Assembly: GCA_903847605.1 (NCBI GenBank)
Contig: CAINED010000024.1
Span: 1-64,000, forward strand
Reading direction: 5' to 3'
From: an uncultured Hyphomicrobiales bacterium
GTDB lineage: Bacteria; Pseudomonadota; Alphaproteobacteria; Rhizobiales; Beijerinckiaceae
Length of the DNA stretch: 64,000 nucleotides
Part shown: piece after piece, positions 35,325 to 44,880 of the stretch
Position numbering within the stretch: position 1 is the stretch's first letter
Layout of the letters: each line of letters starts with the position of its first letter
Notes under the pieces: generated by a model
What the model was told of the DNA's origin: nothing
The model's database searches: none
What the model saw: the letters and a program-made list of their open reading frames with translations, nothing else
Position numbers and translations under genes: made by a program

Positions 35325-36473
35325 CTACCTGCTCCCGAACAGGAGCCGCTCGCCGTCGCCGGTCGCATATTCGTTGTTTTCCGCGACAATCTCGCAGTTT
35401 TCCTTGGGCGGTCGGTTCTGGCAACTGGCCAGCGCACGCTGGCGCGCTTCCGCCATGGACGGCGCCCCGAACTGGAAGAAAACGCGGTTCGATTGCGGCG
35501 CGCGCGCCATCGCCTTTTCGCCCGGCGAAAACAGGTAGCGTTCGATAACGCCAGCCTGCGCCGGCGGCAGACCGAGCTTCTGCGCCATGGCGCGCACATC
35601 GGTTTGCGACCACGTCGGCAGTCCGATGTCGCGCAAAAAGGTATCAGCCTCCGCCAGCCAGGCGCGACGGCCAAGGAGCGTGTTGAACATCGTGTGGCCG
35701 TCTTCGCCTTGCGCCGGCACGCGCACGCGACGGACGTCGCCGCCGCGCGACAGCCAGGCCTCGTGCATCCGGTCGACGATGGCGGGCGGAAAAGTCCTGT
35801 CGTTCTCTGCGTATATCCACAAAGTCTTCACTTTCGCCCGCGCCCCCGAAGTCGCCAGCGGCTCAACCAGCAGTTCAGGCTTGCCGCAATCCTCGATCCG
35901 CAATCCGCCGGAAACGCTGATAACGCCACGAAGTCCGCGCGGATTGCGCGCCGCCAGCGTCAGGACCGCAGCGCCCCCTGCCGATGCGCCGATCGCGACG
36001 ACGCGATCGGCATCCGCATCTTCACGCGCGGCCAGCGCAACGAGCGTCGCCTCGATGTCGTCGGCCGTCGCCTCGAAGTGATCGCCGAAGGTCTTGGGTC
36101 CGCAGGAAACCGGCAGGGGCAGCGGGCCGTCCGAACGGCCAAAGCCGCGCCGCATGACGACAACGGCAAGATACCCGCGCCGGGCGAAGTCGCGGGCATG
36201 CATGGCATAGAGGCGCGCCCGCATGTCGCCCATGCGCCCGTTCGATGGCGGCTTGCCATGGGTAATGAGGGCAATTGGCAGCTTTTGCGATGCAGGGCCG
36301 CGGTTCTTCATCTTCGCGACAAAGGTTTCGAGACGCACCGGGCTTCCGTTGATGCGTACGACGAGAAACCCGTCCTGCTCGTCGAGTTCCTGTGCGGCGG
36401 TTTGCGCCGGCGCGAACAGCGTGAACAATACGAATGCCAGATAGAGACAGGTGCGGGGAAACAAGGCGGGCAT
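35325..36473 (-). CDS. Secreted alpha/beta hydrolase (dienelactone-hydrolase-like), C-terminally extended
   Basis: A 382-residue exported hydrolase. The signal peptide (MPALFPRTCLYLAFVLFTLFA, cut after a TAA-type site) precedes an alpha/beta hydrolase domain. The domain has LITHGKPPSNG at the oxyanion side, nucleophile GASAGGAA, and a likely histidine in GEDGHTMFN. An extra C-terminal domain of about 100 residues contains a cysteine pair (ASCQNRPPKENCEIV). An ATG at 36500 is an alternative start. The gene is inserted between ntrC and ntrY. It is not a standard member of that operon and its substrate is unknown. Confidence 0.75.
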   Translation of the reverse strand: MPALFPRTCLYLAFVLFTLFAPAQTAAQELDEQDGFLVVRINGSPVRLETFVAKMKNRGPASQKLPIALITHGKPPSNGRMGDMRARLYAMHARDFARRGYLAVVVMRRGFGRSDGPLPLPVSCGPKTFGDHFEATADDIEATLVALAAREDADADRVVAIGASAGGAAVLTLAARNPRGLRGVISVSGGLRIEDCGKPELLVEPLATSGARAKVKTLWIYAENDRTFPPAIVDRMHEAWLSRGGDVRRVRVPAQGEDGHTMFNTLLGRRAWLAEADTFLRDIGLPTWSQTDVRAMAQKLGLPPAQAGVIERYLFSPGEKAMARAPQSNRVFFQFGAPSMAEARQRALASCQNRPPKENCEIVAENNEYATGDGERLLFGSR

Positions 36474-36512
36474 GCCGCCTAGATATAGTTTCAGGGCCAT
36501 TTCGTCGACACG

Positions 36513-38003
36513 TCAGCGTGGCGAACGCATCAACCTTATGTCGAGGTCCCTGACTTTCTTGCGTAGCGTATTGCGGTTGAGCCCCAGGAGTTCGGCTGCC
36601 CGGATCTGGTTACCGCGGGTCGCCGCCAGCGCCGCGGCGATCAGCGGATATTCGAACTCCCGGAGCACACGGTGATAGAGCCCCGGCGGCGGCAGATCGT
36701 CGCCGTGCGCCTTGAACAGCGCCGCCATGTGGTTCTCGACCGCCAGCGACAGGTTCGAGCTGCTGCCTGTCCGCTCGGGGGAAGCAGCTGAAACAGCCTG
36801 AGCCGGACTTGCGGCCGCCACGACCGGCGTCGGCGAGAATTCGCTTTCCTGCGAAAGCTCGGCATCGACCAGCGGCGCCGAGATTGTTTCTTGCGGATAG
36901 AGCGCGGCGAGACGCCGGATCAGGTTTTCGAGTTCGCGGATATTGCCGGGCCAGGGATGGCTTTTGAGCTTTTCGAGCGCCGGGCCGTCGATGTTCTTGA
37001 GCGGCAGACCTTCACCAGCCGCGACCTTGAAGAAATGACGCACGAGATCGGGAATGTCCTCGGTGCGTTCGCGCAGTCGCGGCAGACGGATCGGCACGAC
37101 ATTGAGGCGGTAGAACAGGTCTTCGCGAAAGAGGCCTTGCGCGATGAGCTGGCGCAGATCCTTGTTGGTCGCAGCGACGATGCGCACGTTCGTGCGGATC
37201 GGGTTGCGCCCACCGACGGTCGTGTATTCGCCCTGCTGCAACACACGCAGAAGCCGTGTCTGCGCCTCCATGGGCATGTCGCCGATTTCGTCGAGAAAGA
37301 GCGTGCCGCCGTCGGCCTGTTCGAAGCGCCCGGCCGAACGCGTATTCGCGCCGGTAAACGCGCCGCGCTCGTGGCCGAAGAGTTCGCTTTCGATGAGATC
37401 GCGAGGGATCGCCGCCATGTTGATGGCGACAAACGGCCCCTTCTTGCGCTTGCCATAGTCGTGCAGCGCGCGCGCGACGAGCTCTTTGCCGGTGCCGGAC
37501 TCGCCGGTGATCATGACCGTGAGATCGGTCTGCATCAGCCGCGCGAGCGTGCGGTAAATTTCCTGCATCGCCGGCGAACGGCCGACGAGCGGCATGCCCT
37601 CCGGCTCTTCGGGCCTGTCGTTAGCCGGCTCCTTGCGCGGCTCGCTGAGCGCGCGTCCGACGACGGCGACGAGATCCTTCAGGTCGAAGGGCTTGGGCAG
37701 GTAATCATAGGCCCCACGTTCGGAGGCCTTGATGGCCGTCATGAACGTGTTCTGCGCGCTCATGATGATGATGGGCAGATCGGGCCGGACCTTCTTGATG
37801 CGAGGAAGCAGGTCGAAGGCGTTTTCGTCGGGCATGACGACGTCGGAGATGACGAGGTCCCCCTCGCCCGCCTGCACCCAGCGCCAAAGCGTCGAGGCGT
37901 TGCTCGTTACCCGGACGTCGTATCCAGCCCGCGAAAGGGCCTGTCCGAGCACCGTGCGGATCGCAGCATCGTCGTCGGCTACAAGTATGCTCCCGCTTGG
38001 CAT
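36513..38003 (-). CDS. ntrC: Nitrogen regulator NtrC
   Basis: A 496-residue sigma-54-dependent activator. The receiver has Asp54 in [13 protein letters not shown]. The AAA+ domain has Walker [24 protein letters not shown] with the intact sigma-54 contact loop, and [10 protein letters not shown]. The C-terminal Fis helix-turn-helix ([30 protein letters not shown]) binds enhancers. ATG 38003 is used; AGGAG lies ten bases upstream. A linker of about 60 residues rich in Ser/Ala/Pro separates the last two domains. It activates nitrogen-limitation genes when phosphorylated by NtrB. Confidence 0.96.
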   Translation of the reverse strand: MPSGSILVADDDAAIRTVLGQALSRAGYDVRVTSNASTLWRWVQAGEGDLVISDVVMPDENAFDLLPRIKKVRPDLPIIIMSAQNTFMTAIKASERGAYDYLPKPFDLKDLVAVVGRALSEPRKEPANDRPEEPEGMPLVGRSPAMQEIYRTLARLMQTDLTVMITGESGTGKELVARALHDYGKRKKGPFVAINMAAIPRDLIESELFGHERGAFTGANTRSAGRFEQADGGTLFLDEIGDMPMEAQTRLLRVLQQGEYTTVGGRNPIRTNVRIVAATNKDLRQLIAQGLFREDLFYRLNVVPIRLPRLRERTEDIPDLVRHFFKVAAGEGLPLKNIDGPALEKLKSHPWPGNIRELENLIRRLAALYPQETISAPLVDAELSQESEFSPTPVVAAASPAQAVSAASPERTGSSSNLSLAVENHMAALFKAHGDDLPPPGLYHRVLREFEYPLIAAALAATRGNQIRAAELLGLNRNTLRKKVRDLDIRLMRSPR

Positions 38004-38077
38004 TGCGGCCCTACTCCTGAATTCCGTTTCCGGCCGGATTTCATTCACCTGGCCAAAGACGCTCGTCGCCAAACTCG

Positions 38078-39244
38078 CTACTCCGCTTGTCCGGCTGCCC
38101 TTCCGTCCTGCGGGCTCGCCATCGGCAGCAGAACCCTGAACGTCGTGCGGCGCGGCTGGGATTCACACTCTACTATCCCTCCGTGATCGCCGATGATCTT
38201 CGCTACCAAAGCAAGTCCAAGGCCACTTCCCGAAGCCTTGTTCGAAACAAAGGGGTCGAACAGGTTGGCCGCGATATCGGCCGCAACGCCGGGACCGTTG
38301 TCGCGGACGCAAATTTCCAGCGGAAGGCCAATCGGGGCGTTGGAACCGGGCACACGCATGCGAACCCCCGGCTTGAAAGCCGTCGAAAGTTCGATTTCCC
38401 CGTCGATGGCGTCCTCGCCGATCGCCTCGGCGGCGTTCTTCACGAGATTCAGATAGACCTGAACAAGCTGATCCCGGTTGGCATAAACCGGCGGAAGCGA
38501 AGGATCGTAGGTCTCGACGAAGCGGATGTTGCGGGCAAAGCCCGCTTGCGCCAGACGTTTCACGTGATCCAGCACCGAATGGATATTGATGGCTTCGCGC
38601 TCGACAGGCCGTTCATCGGAAAAAGCGTCCATGCGGTCGACCAGTTTCACGATGCGGTCGGTCTCGTCGCAGATGAGGCGGGTGAGAACCCGCTCCTGAT
38701 CGCCCAGCTCGGTTTCGAGCAGTTGGGCTGCGCCGCGAATGCCCGAAAGGGGATTCTTGATCTCATGCGCCAGCATGGCAGCAAGGGCTGAAACCGAGCG
38801 GGCCGCTCCTCTATGCGTCAATTGCCTATTCATTTTATCGGCAATTGTACGTTCCTGAAGCATTATGACTAATTCTTGTGCATTTGTCGCGAGCGGCGCC
38901 GCATGAATATCGACCACCCGCTCCGCGCCGATGCGCGGGATGACGAGTTCGACACGATATTCATTCACCGCGGAGCCTCGCTCGCGCACATCATCGAGAA
39001 GGGCGAGCACAGGCGAACCGAAGGTCAGGAGGTCGGAAAGCTTGCTGCGCCGAAGCTGGGTCTGGCCGAGCTCGAAGAAGTCCTCGGCCGCCGCGTTGGC
39101 GCTGGTAATGCCGCCGTCCGGGCCGATGGTAAGCAGCGGCAGCGGCAAGCTGTTCAGAATGAGATTGGCGTCCGCCGCACCGGTGCGATTCTGTATGACC
39201 ACGTCTTGAAGAGTGGCTGCCACCTTTGTTTCTCCGTCTGCCAT
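38078..39244 (-). CDS. ntrB: Nitrogen sensor kinase NtrB
   Basis: A 388-residue soluble histidine kinase/phosphatase controlled by PII. The N-terminal PAS domain ([20 protein letters not shown]) is followed by the H box with His160 in [19 protein letters not shown]. The N box ([10 protein letters not shown]) and G boxes ([18 protein letters not shown]) make up the ATPase domain. It lies two bases after dusB and before ntrC, in the classic nifR3-ntrB-ntrC order. Confidence 0.96.
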   Translation of the reverse strand: MADGETKVAATLQDVVIQNRTGAADANLILNSLPLPLLTIGPDGGITSANAAAEDFFELGQTQLRRSKLSDLLTFGSPVLALLDDVRERGSAVNEYRVELVIPRIGAERVVDIHAAPLATNAQELVIMLQERTIADKMNRQLTHRGAARSVSALAAMLAHEIKNPLSGIRGAAQLLETELGDQERVLTRLICDETDRIVKLVDRMDAFSDERPVEREAINIHSVLDHVKRLAQAGFARNIRFVETYDPSLPPVYANRDQLVQVYLNLVKNAAEAIGEDAIDGEIELSTAFKPGVRMRVPGSNAPIGLPLEICVRDNGPGVAADIAANLFDPFVSNKASGSGLGLALVAKIIGDHGGIVECESQPRRTTFRVLLPMASPQDGRAAGQAE

Positions 39245-39246
39245 CT

Positions 39247-40269
39247 CTAGGCCGCCCTGGCTGCAGTTTTGTGCGCCTCTGGATCGAGAAAGAGGGATTC
39301 CAGAAGAGTTTCAGCCTCGCGCACGTTGTCTGCCGTAACGAGGCGCTGGCGGCGCGAATCCGAGGGGTCGGCGCCGGCATTGTCCGCATAGGCGGCGAGA
39401 TGCTTGCGGGCATGGCGCAGGCCCGCGTGAGCGCCCATGGTCGACACCAGACTCTCAAGATGATCGCGAGCAGCGGCAAGACGCTCGGAAACCGGCGGTT
39501 CGGCGCTGCTCTCGCCACGCAGGCCCCGCGCGATCATGCCCGGCAACCAGGGCTTGCCGACCGCGGCGCGTCCGATCATGACCGCATCGGCGCCGGAAGC
39601 CGCGAGCATCGCGCGTGCATCTTCCAGTGAGGCGCAATCCCCGTTGGCGACGAGCGGGATCGTGATTGCGTCCCGCACAGCGCGAATTGCCGTCCAGTCC
39701 GCCTGCCCGGTGTAAAACTGCACGCGGGTGCGGCCATGGACAGTAATCATCTGCGCGCCCGCATCTTGCGCACGGCGCGCGAGTTCCGGGGCATTCAGGG
39801 ACGAGGCGTCCCAGCCAAGCCGCATTTTCACGGTGACCGGAATTTTGACGGCGGCGACCGTCGCCTCGATCAGGGATAGGGCGTGATCCAGATCGCGCAT
39901 CAGCGCGGACCCAGAGAGTCGCCCGTTCACCCGTTTCGACGGGCAGCCCATGTTGATATCGATGACATCCGCCCCGGACGCTTCCGCGAGCCGGGCCGCG
40001 TCCGCCATCAGGCCGGGAATGCAGCCGGCGATCTGCACCACGTGGGGGCTGACGCCTTCACCCTCGGCGCGCAGGCGGGCTTCGCTTCGCCCCGAGAGAT
40101 AATCGTCGGAGGCGACCATTTCGGAAACGACAAGCGATGCGCCGAACCGGTGCGCAATCCGCCGCATGCCGATATCGGTGACGCCGGACATCGGGGCGAG
40201 AACCGCCGCCCTCGCGCCGGCCAAACCAGCGAGACGTCCTCTGCCTACTTTTTCACCACCAACCGACAT
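39247..40269 (-). CDS. dusB: tRNA-dihydrouridine synthase DusB (NifR3)
   Basis: A 340-residue FMN enzyme that reduces uridines in the tRNA D-loop. Family signatures are [16 protein letters not shown] at the N-terminus, the catalytic-cysteine motif [21 protein letters not shown], a substrate-side lysine in [10 protein letters not shown], and the FMN phosphate region [11 protein letters not shown]. Start 40269 excludes an upstream in-frame stretch. It opens the ntr operon and is transcribed divergently from ispDF, so the palindrome at 40312 lies in its promoter region. Confidence 0.94.
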   Translation of the reverse strand: MSVGGEKVGRGRLAGLAGARAAVLAPMSGVTDIGMRRIAHRFGASLVVSEMVASDDYLSGRSEARLRAEGEGVSPHVVQIAGCIPGLMADAARLAEASGADVIDINMGCPSKRVNGRLSGSALMRDLDHALSLIEATVAAVKIPVTVKMRLGWDASSLNAPELARRAQDAGAQMITVHGRTRVQFYTGQADWTAIRAVRDAITIPLVANGDCASLEDARAMLAASGADAVMIGRAAVGKPWLPGMIARGLRGESSAEPPVSERLAAARDHLESLVSTMGAHAGLRHARKHLAAYADNAGADPSDSRRQRLVTADNVREAETLLESLFLDPEAHKTAARAA

Positions 40270-40311
40270 GCCTATATGATAGCCAAGTCCCTGCTGTTTT
40301 GAAAGCAAATT

Positions 40312-40328
40312 ATATTGCAACGCAATAT
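40312..40328. promoter_or_regulatory. Perfect 17-bp operator-like palindrome between dusB-ntr and ispDF
   Basis: ATATTGC-AAC-GCAATAT forms perfect 7-bp arms around a 3-bp spacer. It lies in an AT-rich patch 43 bases upstream of the dusB ATG and 51 bases upstream of ispDF. The size and symmetry suit a dimeric DNA-binding protein, and the position would let one site act on both divergent promoters. The regulator is not identified. Confidence 0.55.
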
Positions 40329-40378
40329 GGACAGGCCGAAGCCGCCATGCCACTCAATTCGCGGGGTTTGGCGCGCAA

Positions 40379-41587
40379 ATGACCGACAACGTCAATTTCA
40401 ACGACATCGCTGTTCTGCTGGTCGCTGCCGGGCGAGGCTCGCGGGCGGGCACGGAACTACCCAAGCAATATCAGTCGATTGCGAGCAAAACCGTGCTTGC
40501 GCATTGCATCGACCGCTTTGCAGAGGCTTTGCCGGGGGCCAAAATCCTCGCGGTCATTCATCCGGACGACATCGAACTCTACCGGCACGCCATCCAGACT
40601 GTCAGCGCGGATATCCAACTCCTCCCCCCTGCAATTGGCGGAGCTACGCGGCAGGAGAGCGTGCTATCAGGACTTAATGCCTTACATGAAGACGTAGTAA
40701 AATACGTTCTTATTCATGATTGTGTCCGGGTTTTTGCATCTGATAAATTAATACATGCCGGGCTCCGGGCTGCCCAAATCTCGGGAGCTGCAATACCCGT
40801 TCTTCCGGTATCCGACTCATTGCGCAAGGCCATTTCCAGCGAGAGAACGGCGCCTGTCGACCGAGAAGGGCTCCTGGCCGTGCAGACCCCTCAATGCTTT
40901 TCCTTGGAACTCATCCATAGCGCCCACGTAAAAGCGGCCGCCGCCGGCCGCAAGGATTTCACCGATGACGCCTCCCTCGCCGAATGGGCCGGGCACGAAA
41001 TCTCGACCTTCCCTGGGGAGGCGGGCAACTTCAAGATCACCCAACCCGAGGATTTCATGCGCGCCGAAGCCATGCTGCTCGCAGAACTGGCCGATATCCG
41101 CACTGGCTACGGCTATGACGTTCATGCCTTCGGGCCCGGCGACCATGTCTGGCTCGGGGGCGTGAGAATTCCCCATGGGCGGGGCCTCGTTGGCCATTCC
41201 GATGCGGATGTCGGCCTGCACGCCCTGACGGATGCTATCCTCGGCGCGCTCGCGGACGGCGATATCGGCAAGCTCTTCCCGCCCTCCGATCCGCAATGGA
41301 AAGGCGCGGCTTCGCACATCTTCCTTGCGGAAGCCGTCCGCCGGGTGCGCGCGCGCGGCGGCATGATCGCCCATCTCGATCTCACCCTCGTCTGCGAGGA
41401 ACCAAAAATCGGCCCGCACCGGGACGCCATGCGCGCCGAAATCGCCCGCATCTGTGACCTGGAGATCGATCGCGTGGCGGTTAAGGCGACGACATCCGAG
41501 CAACTCGGCTTCACCGGCCGGCGCGAGGGCATAGCAGCCAACGCTCTGGCCACCATCCGCCTGCCCCTGCGTCGTAAGGAGGCGTGA
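40379..41587 (+). CDS. ispDF: Bifunctional IspD/IspF (MEP isoprenoid pathway)
   Basis: A 402-residue fusion of two MEP-pathway enzymes. Residues about 1-230 are IspD (CDP-ME synthesis), with the CTP loop [16 protein letters not shown] and IHDCVRVF. Residues about 232-402 are IspF (MEcPP synthase), with the zinc site GYGYDVHAF and the [16 protein letters not shown] segment. The fused form is normal for alphaproteobacteria. The usual IspD motif HDAARP is altered to HDCVRV, although the key Asp and Arg remain. This part of the gene is locally AT-rich. The stop is directly adjacent to the pncC start. Confidence 0.95.
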   Translation: MTDNVNFNDIAVLLVAAGRGSRAGTELPKQYQSIASKTVLAHCIDRFAEALPGAKILAVIHPDDIELYRHAIQTVSADIQLLPPAIGGATRQESVLSGLNALHEDVVKYVLIHDCVRVFASDKLIHAGLRAAQISGAAIPVLPVSDSLRKAISSERTAPVDREGLLAVQTPQCFSLELIHSAHVKAAAAGRKDFTDDASLAEWAGHEISTFPGEAGNFKITQPEDFMRAEAMLLAELADIRTGYGYDVHAFGPGDHVWLGGVRIPHGRGLVGHSDADVGLHALTDAILGALADGDIGKLFPPSDPQWKGAASHIFLAEAVRRVRARGGMIAHLDLTLVCEEPKIGPHRDAMRAEIARICDLEIDRVAVKATTSEQLGFTGRREGIAANALATIRLPLRRKEA

Positions 41588-42091
41588 ATGTCCGACTTCA
41601 TTTTCAACGAAATACTGGCCGCCCGCGCCGCCGCCCTGCTCGAGCGCTGCCGCCAGGCCGGCGTGATGATCGCAACGGCTGAATCCTGCACCGGCGGTCT
41701 GGTGGCCGCCTTGCTGACGGAAATCCCCGGCTCATCCAGCGTGGTCGAGCGTGGTTTCGTCACCTATTCCAACGAAGCCAAGAACGAACTGATCGGCGTG
41801 CCCATGGAGCTGATATCTGCGTATGGCGCCGTCAGTCCGCAGGTTGCCTGCGCCATGGCCGAGGGCGCAATCGCGCACTCCCGGGCGCAACTCTCCGTAG
41901 CGATTACGGGCGTCGCCGGCCCCGGAGGAGGTTCGCCCGAAAAGCCTGTCGGACTCGTCCAGTTTGCGACCGCGTTCAAGGGCGGCGAGACCATTGCCGT
42001 CGAAAAGCGCTTCGGCGAATTGAGCCGGGCGAAAATCCGGTGGCTTGCGGTGGAAACGGCTCTCGATCTCCTGGAAAGCCGCCTGCCCTGA
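41588..42091 (+). CDS. pncC: CinA-family nicotinamide-nucleotide amidohydrolase (PncC)
   Basis: A 167-residue single-domain CinA C-terminal protein that deamidates NMN to NaMN in pyridine-nucleotide recycling. The nucleophile region is ATAESCTGGLVAALLT, and the second family motif is TGVAGPGGGSPEKPVGLVQF. The N-terminal competence/molybdopterin-like domain of full CinA is absent, as usual for PncC. It begins on the base after the ispDF stop, so the two are coupled. It converges with the first Bug-type gene, whose stop is 12 bases away. Confidence 0.92.
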   Translation: MSDFIFNEILAARAAALLERCRQAGVMIATAESCTGGLVAALLTEIPGSSSVVERGFVTYSNEAKNELIGVPMELISAYGAVSPQVACAMAEGAIAHSRAQLSVAITGVAGPGGGSPEKPVGLVQFATAFKGGETIAVEKRFGELSRAKIRWLAVETALDLLESRLP

Positions 42092-42103
42092 TCCGCAGCA
42101 CGA

Positions 42104-43126
42104 CTACTTCGCGTCGACGACGCTTTTCACGATCCAGGTGATGTCCTGCGGCGCGCCGTGAAGCTGGGCCACGAACTCCTGCAGCTCCCTGCCCTTCACC
42201 GGATTGACCGCGATACGCTCGCGCATGGCTTCCTCGCGCACGCCCTCGTCTTCCCACATGGCGTCGAAGGCCTTGCGCAGGAGTTCGATGCGTTCGGCAG
42301 GCACGTCCTGCGGGGCCATCAGCGCCTGGCTCATGAAGGAGTCGGAGGCGAGAAACACCATAACGCGACGGCCGGTGTCGGTACGCGGGATGCGATGCGC
42401 GAGCGGCACATTCGGATGCCTTTCGTCGGGATTGCGCGCGAACTGCACGAGGACCCGGATTTTGCCGTCGTCGAACCAGTCGGAGACCCGCAAGCGAAGC
42501 GATTCAAGCGTCGAGCCGCAATGACCATCGACCTTGCGCTCTTCCATTCCTTTCAGGATGGCCTCGACATTCTCGAAACCCGTGACTTGCACGAATTTCG
42601 CGGCGGTCAGATCGTTGAGGAGCTTCGCATAGACAGCTGAGCGTGTGCCGGGCTGGGTAACGCCGATGCGCACATCGCGCCTTCTGACATCCTCAAAACT
42701 TTCGATGCCGCTTTCGCGCCAGACGATGCAGGCCACATTGTCCTGCGATTTGGAACCGATCCAGTTCAGTCGGCGCACATCGAACGGTGGTTTGAAGTTG
42801 TCGAGGATCGGGCCCCAGATCGCCTTGGCGCCGACGATCCCAAGCACGGTCCCATCGCGCGGTCCTTCGGCTGCGACGAAATTCGCTGCTGGAACGCCAC
42901 TCTGGCCGGGCCTGAACTCGACCTCGATCGCAGGGTTTCCGGGAATGAAGCGTCCGAAATGGCGGACATAAAACTGGGCGGCAGAGCGTGCAGGCGTCCC
43001 TTCGGCATTGCCGATAATGATTTTGATCGCCTTGCCCGCATAAAAATCCTGGGAAGACGCTGGCGCTGCCGTCAACAACGCAAGCGCGACCGGCACTGCC
43101 GCCACAGACCGGCGAAGAAAACCCAT
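42104..43126 (-). CDS. Bug/TctC-like periplasmic solute-binding protein
   Basis: A 340-residue exported protein. The signal peptide (FLRRSVAAVPVALALLTAAPASSQ, ends about residue 25) is followed by the strand AIKIIIGNAEGTPARSAAQF and HFGRFIPGNPAIEVE, typical of the tripartite tricarboxylate receptor family. Members bind dicarboxylates, aromatic acids or nicotinate and often outnumber transporters. The usual GGGYD ligand loop reads EGTPARS here, so ligand contacts differ. ATG 43126 is chosen for the signal peptide; an ATG at 43177 is possible. No TctA/TctB membrane genes are nearby. Confidence 0.78.
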   Translation of the reverse strand: MGFLRRSVAAVPVALALLTAAPASSQDFYAGKAIKIIIGNAEGTPARSAAQFYVRHFGRFIPGNPAIEVEFRPGQSGVPAANFVAAEGPRDGTVLGIVGAKAIWGPILDNFKPPFDVRRLNWIGSKSQDNVACIVWRESGIESFEDVRRRDVRIGVTQPGTRSAVYAKLLNDLTAAKFVQVTGFENVEAILKGMEERKVDGHCGSTLESLRLRVSDWFDDGKIRVLVQFARNPDERHPNVPLAHRIPRTDTGRRVMVFLASDSFMSQALMAPQDVPAERIELLRKAFDAMWEDEGVREEAMRERIAVNPVKGRELQEFVAQLHGAPQDITWIVKSVVDAK

Positions 43127-43212
43127 TGTCCTGTCGGGATTTGCGCCCACTTGAGTCCCGTGCGCCTGCAATGTCATGGCAATGACATATATAGCAAAAT
43201 GGCAGGGAAAAC

Positions 43213-44289
43213 TCAGGGCCGGTCGTTCAATTTCTTCACGATGTCGAGAACCGCGGGAGGCGTCGATGCGAGGCGGCTCGCGGCCTCGTCCAGCCGCGCG
43301 ATGGGGAACGGCGACACTTCAAGATTGCGCCGCGCCGCCTCACGCAGATAGGCGCGATCGGCCTGCATGGCCTCGAAGGCTTTTCGCAATTCGGCGATCC
43401 TTTCGGGCGAAACTCTTGCGGGCGCAGTCAGGGTCCAGGCCAGCGCCCCCTCCAGCGCCATGAACTCCAGTGCCGGAGCGAGATCGCCCCGTCCCTTCGA
43501 TCGCGCAATCTCTTCCGCGCGTGGCACAGCGGACAGACGCTCGGCCCAGGCCGGCGACAGGCGCATCAACGGCTTCAGCCGGCCGCTCGACAGCCAGCCG
43601 GACAATCCCGCGCGATAGGTCTCGAACGAAAGTCCGCACAGCAGCGAAACCTCGCCGCGCCGCAGCGCCAGCAGCATTTCGTTTGCGTCGCGATAACCGG
43701 ATACGATGCGCAAATCCGTCTGCGCCAGATCCTTCAGCAGATGTGCATGCGCATAGGGCCGCCTGCCCGGCGCGGACGATCCCACTGACAACCCGGGCTT
43801 TGCCAGATCGTCCAGCGTCTCCACGCCGCTCTCCCCATCGGCGGCGCAGACATACTCATCGGCGGTTCTCGCGCCGACAAAGGCAAAGTCCCGCAGACGA
43901 TAATCGGCCGCGGGATTGCCGAAGAGCCGCGCAATCAGCGCGCCGGACGATACGACACCGAGCACGCTCGCATCGGCAGGCGCTTCGTTTGCGATCAGGC
44001 TTGCGGCCTTGAGACTGGCAGCGCCGGGCAGATGGCGCAGCAGCACGCGCGGCTTGCCCGGCAGAAACGCCCCGAGATGGCGGGCATAGAGTCGCGCCGT
44101 CTGGTCGTAGCCGGGTTGCGGTTGCAGGCGGCCGGCGGCGCCGCGTGCGCTCGCGCCGCCTTCATCCCCGCCTCCGGGTGAAAATCCGACGACGATCGTG
44201 ATCTCTTGCGGGAAATCGATTTGCGGTTGCGCCGTTGCCGACGTCGCGCCGGCCAGCATCGCCAGGAGCGCAACGGCGTGGATATTCAT
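43213..44289 (-). CDS. Bug/TctC-like solute-binding protein with an insertion in the ligand loop
   Basis: A 358-residue paralogue of the gene at 42104, with a signal peptide ending at about residue 20 (TSATA). The family loop GFSPGGG-YDQTAR is split by about 19 extra residues (positions 42-60, rich in Gly, Ala and Arg). The remainder (YARHLGAFLPGKP, LPGAASLKAASLIA) aligns normally. It overlaps the RatA gene by four bases, so it is transcribed with it. The insertion lies where the ligand carboxylate should bind and may alter or abolish binding. Confidence 0.75.
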   Translation of the reverse strand: MNIHAVALLAMLAGATSATAQPQIDFPQEITIVVGFSPGGGDEGGASARGAAGRLQPQPGYDQTARLYARHLGAFLPGKPRVLLRHLPGAASLKAASLIANEAPADASVLGVVSSGALIARLFGNPAADYRLRDFAFVGARTADEYVCAADGESGVETLDDLAKPGLSVGSSAPGRRPYAHAHLLKDLAQTDLRIVSGYRDANEMLLALRRGEVSLLCGLSFETYRAGLSGWLSSGRLKPLMRLSPAWAERLSAVPRAEEIARSKGRGDLAPALEFMALEGALAWTLTAPARVSPERIAELRKAFEAMQADRAYLREAARRNLEVSPFPIARLDEAASRLASTPPAVLDIVKKLNDRP

Positions 44290-44780
44290 GCGCCTGGCGC
44301 GACGCCGGCCTGCTGGGCGCTGCGGCCATAGAGTGCGTCGGCGCGGCGCTCGAAGGCTTCGGCAAATTTGCGGAAGGCGGCATCGAAGAGGCTGCCCATT
44401 AGTAGCCCGAGCATTCGACTCTTGAACTCGTAGTCGATGAAAAAATCGATCTTTGATCGCGGCAGCGCAACGGGCGTTTCATCCACGAAGGTCCAAGTAT
44501 TTTCGAGATGCCGGAAAGGACCGTCGACATATTCGACGAGAATTTTCAGCGCCTCGCGGTCGAGCGTGACGCGGCTGGTAAAGGTCTCGCGAATAGCCTT
44601 GTAGCCGACGGACATGTCCGCGACGATCACCTCGCGTCCGCGCGCATCCGTACTGCGCCGGCGCACGTCGAGACCCGTACACATCGGCAGGAACTGCGGG
44701 TATTTTTCGACATCGGCCACGAGCGCGAACATGTCGGCGGCGCTATGGGCGACACGGCGTGTCGTGCGAAACGAGGGCAT
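44286..44780 (-). CDS. COQ10/RatA START-domain protein
   Basis: A 164-residue polyketide-cyclase/START-domain protein. The opening TTRRVAHSAADMFALVADVEKYPQFLPMC and the late IDFFIDYEFKSRMLGLLMG are characteristic of the COQ10/RatA group. Relatives bind ubiquinone or, in E. coli, have been reported to affect ribosome subunit association; only the lipid-binding fold is supported here. It is part of the conserved lipA-ratA-cinA neighbourhood, but lipA is now about 3.5 kb away because of inserted genes. The C-terminal 20 residues are variable. Confidence 0.88.
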   Translation of the reverse strand: MPSFRTTRRVAHSAADMFALVADVEKYPQFLPMCTGLDVRRRSTDARGREVIVADMSVGYKAIRETFTSRVTLDREALKILVEYVDGPFRHLENTWTFVDETPVALPRSKIDFFIDYEFKSRMLGLLMGSLFDAAFRKFAEAFERRADALYGRSAQQAGVAPGA

Positions 44781-44880
44781 TGCGAATCCGGCTCGGATGG
44801 CGCTGGGCGCGCCTGACTAGCACAGGTGGGGTTTCGAATGCCTCATTCAATATGATTGAGGAAATCGGAACCGCCGCCGA

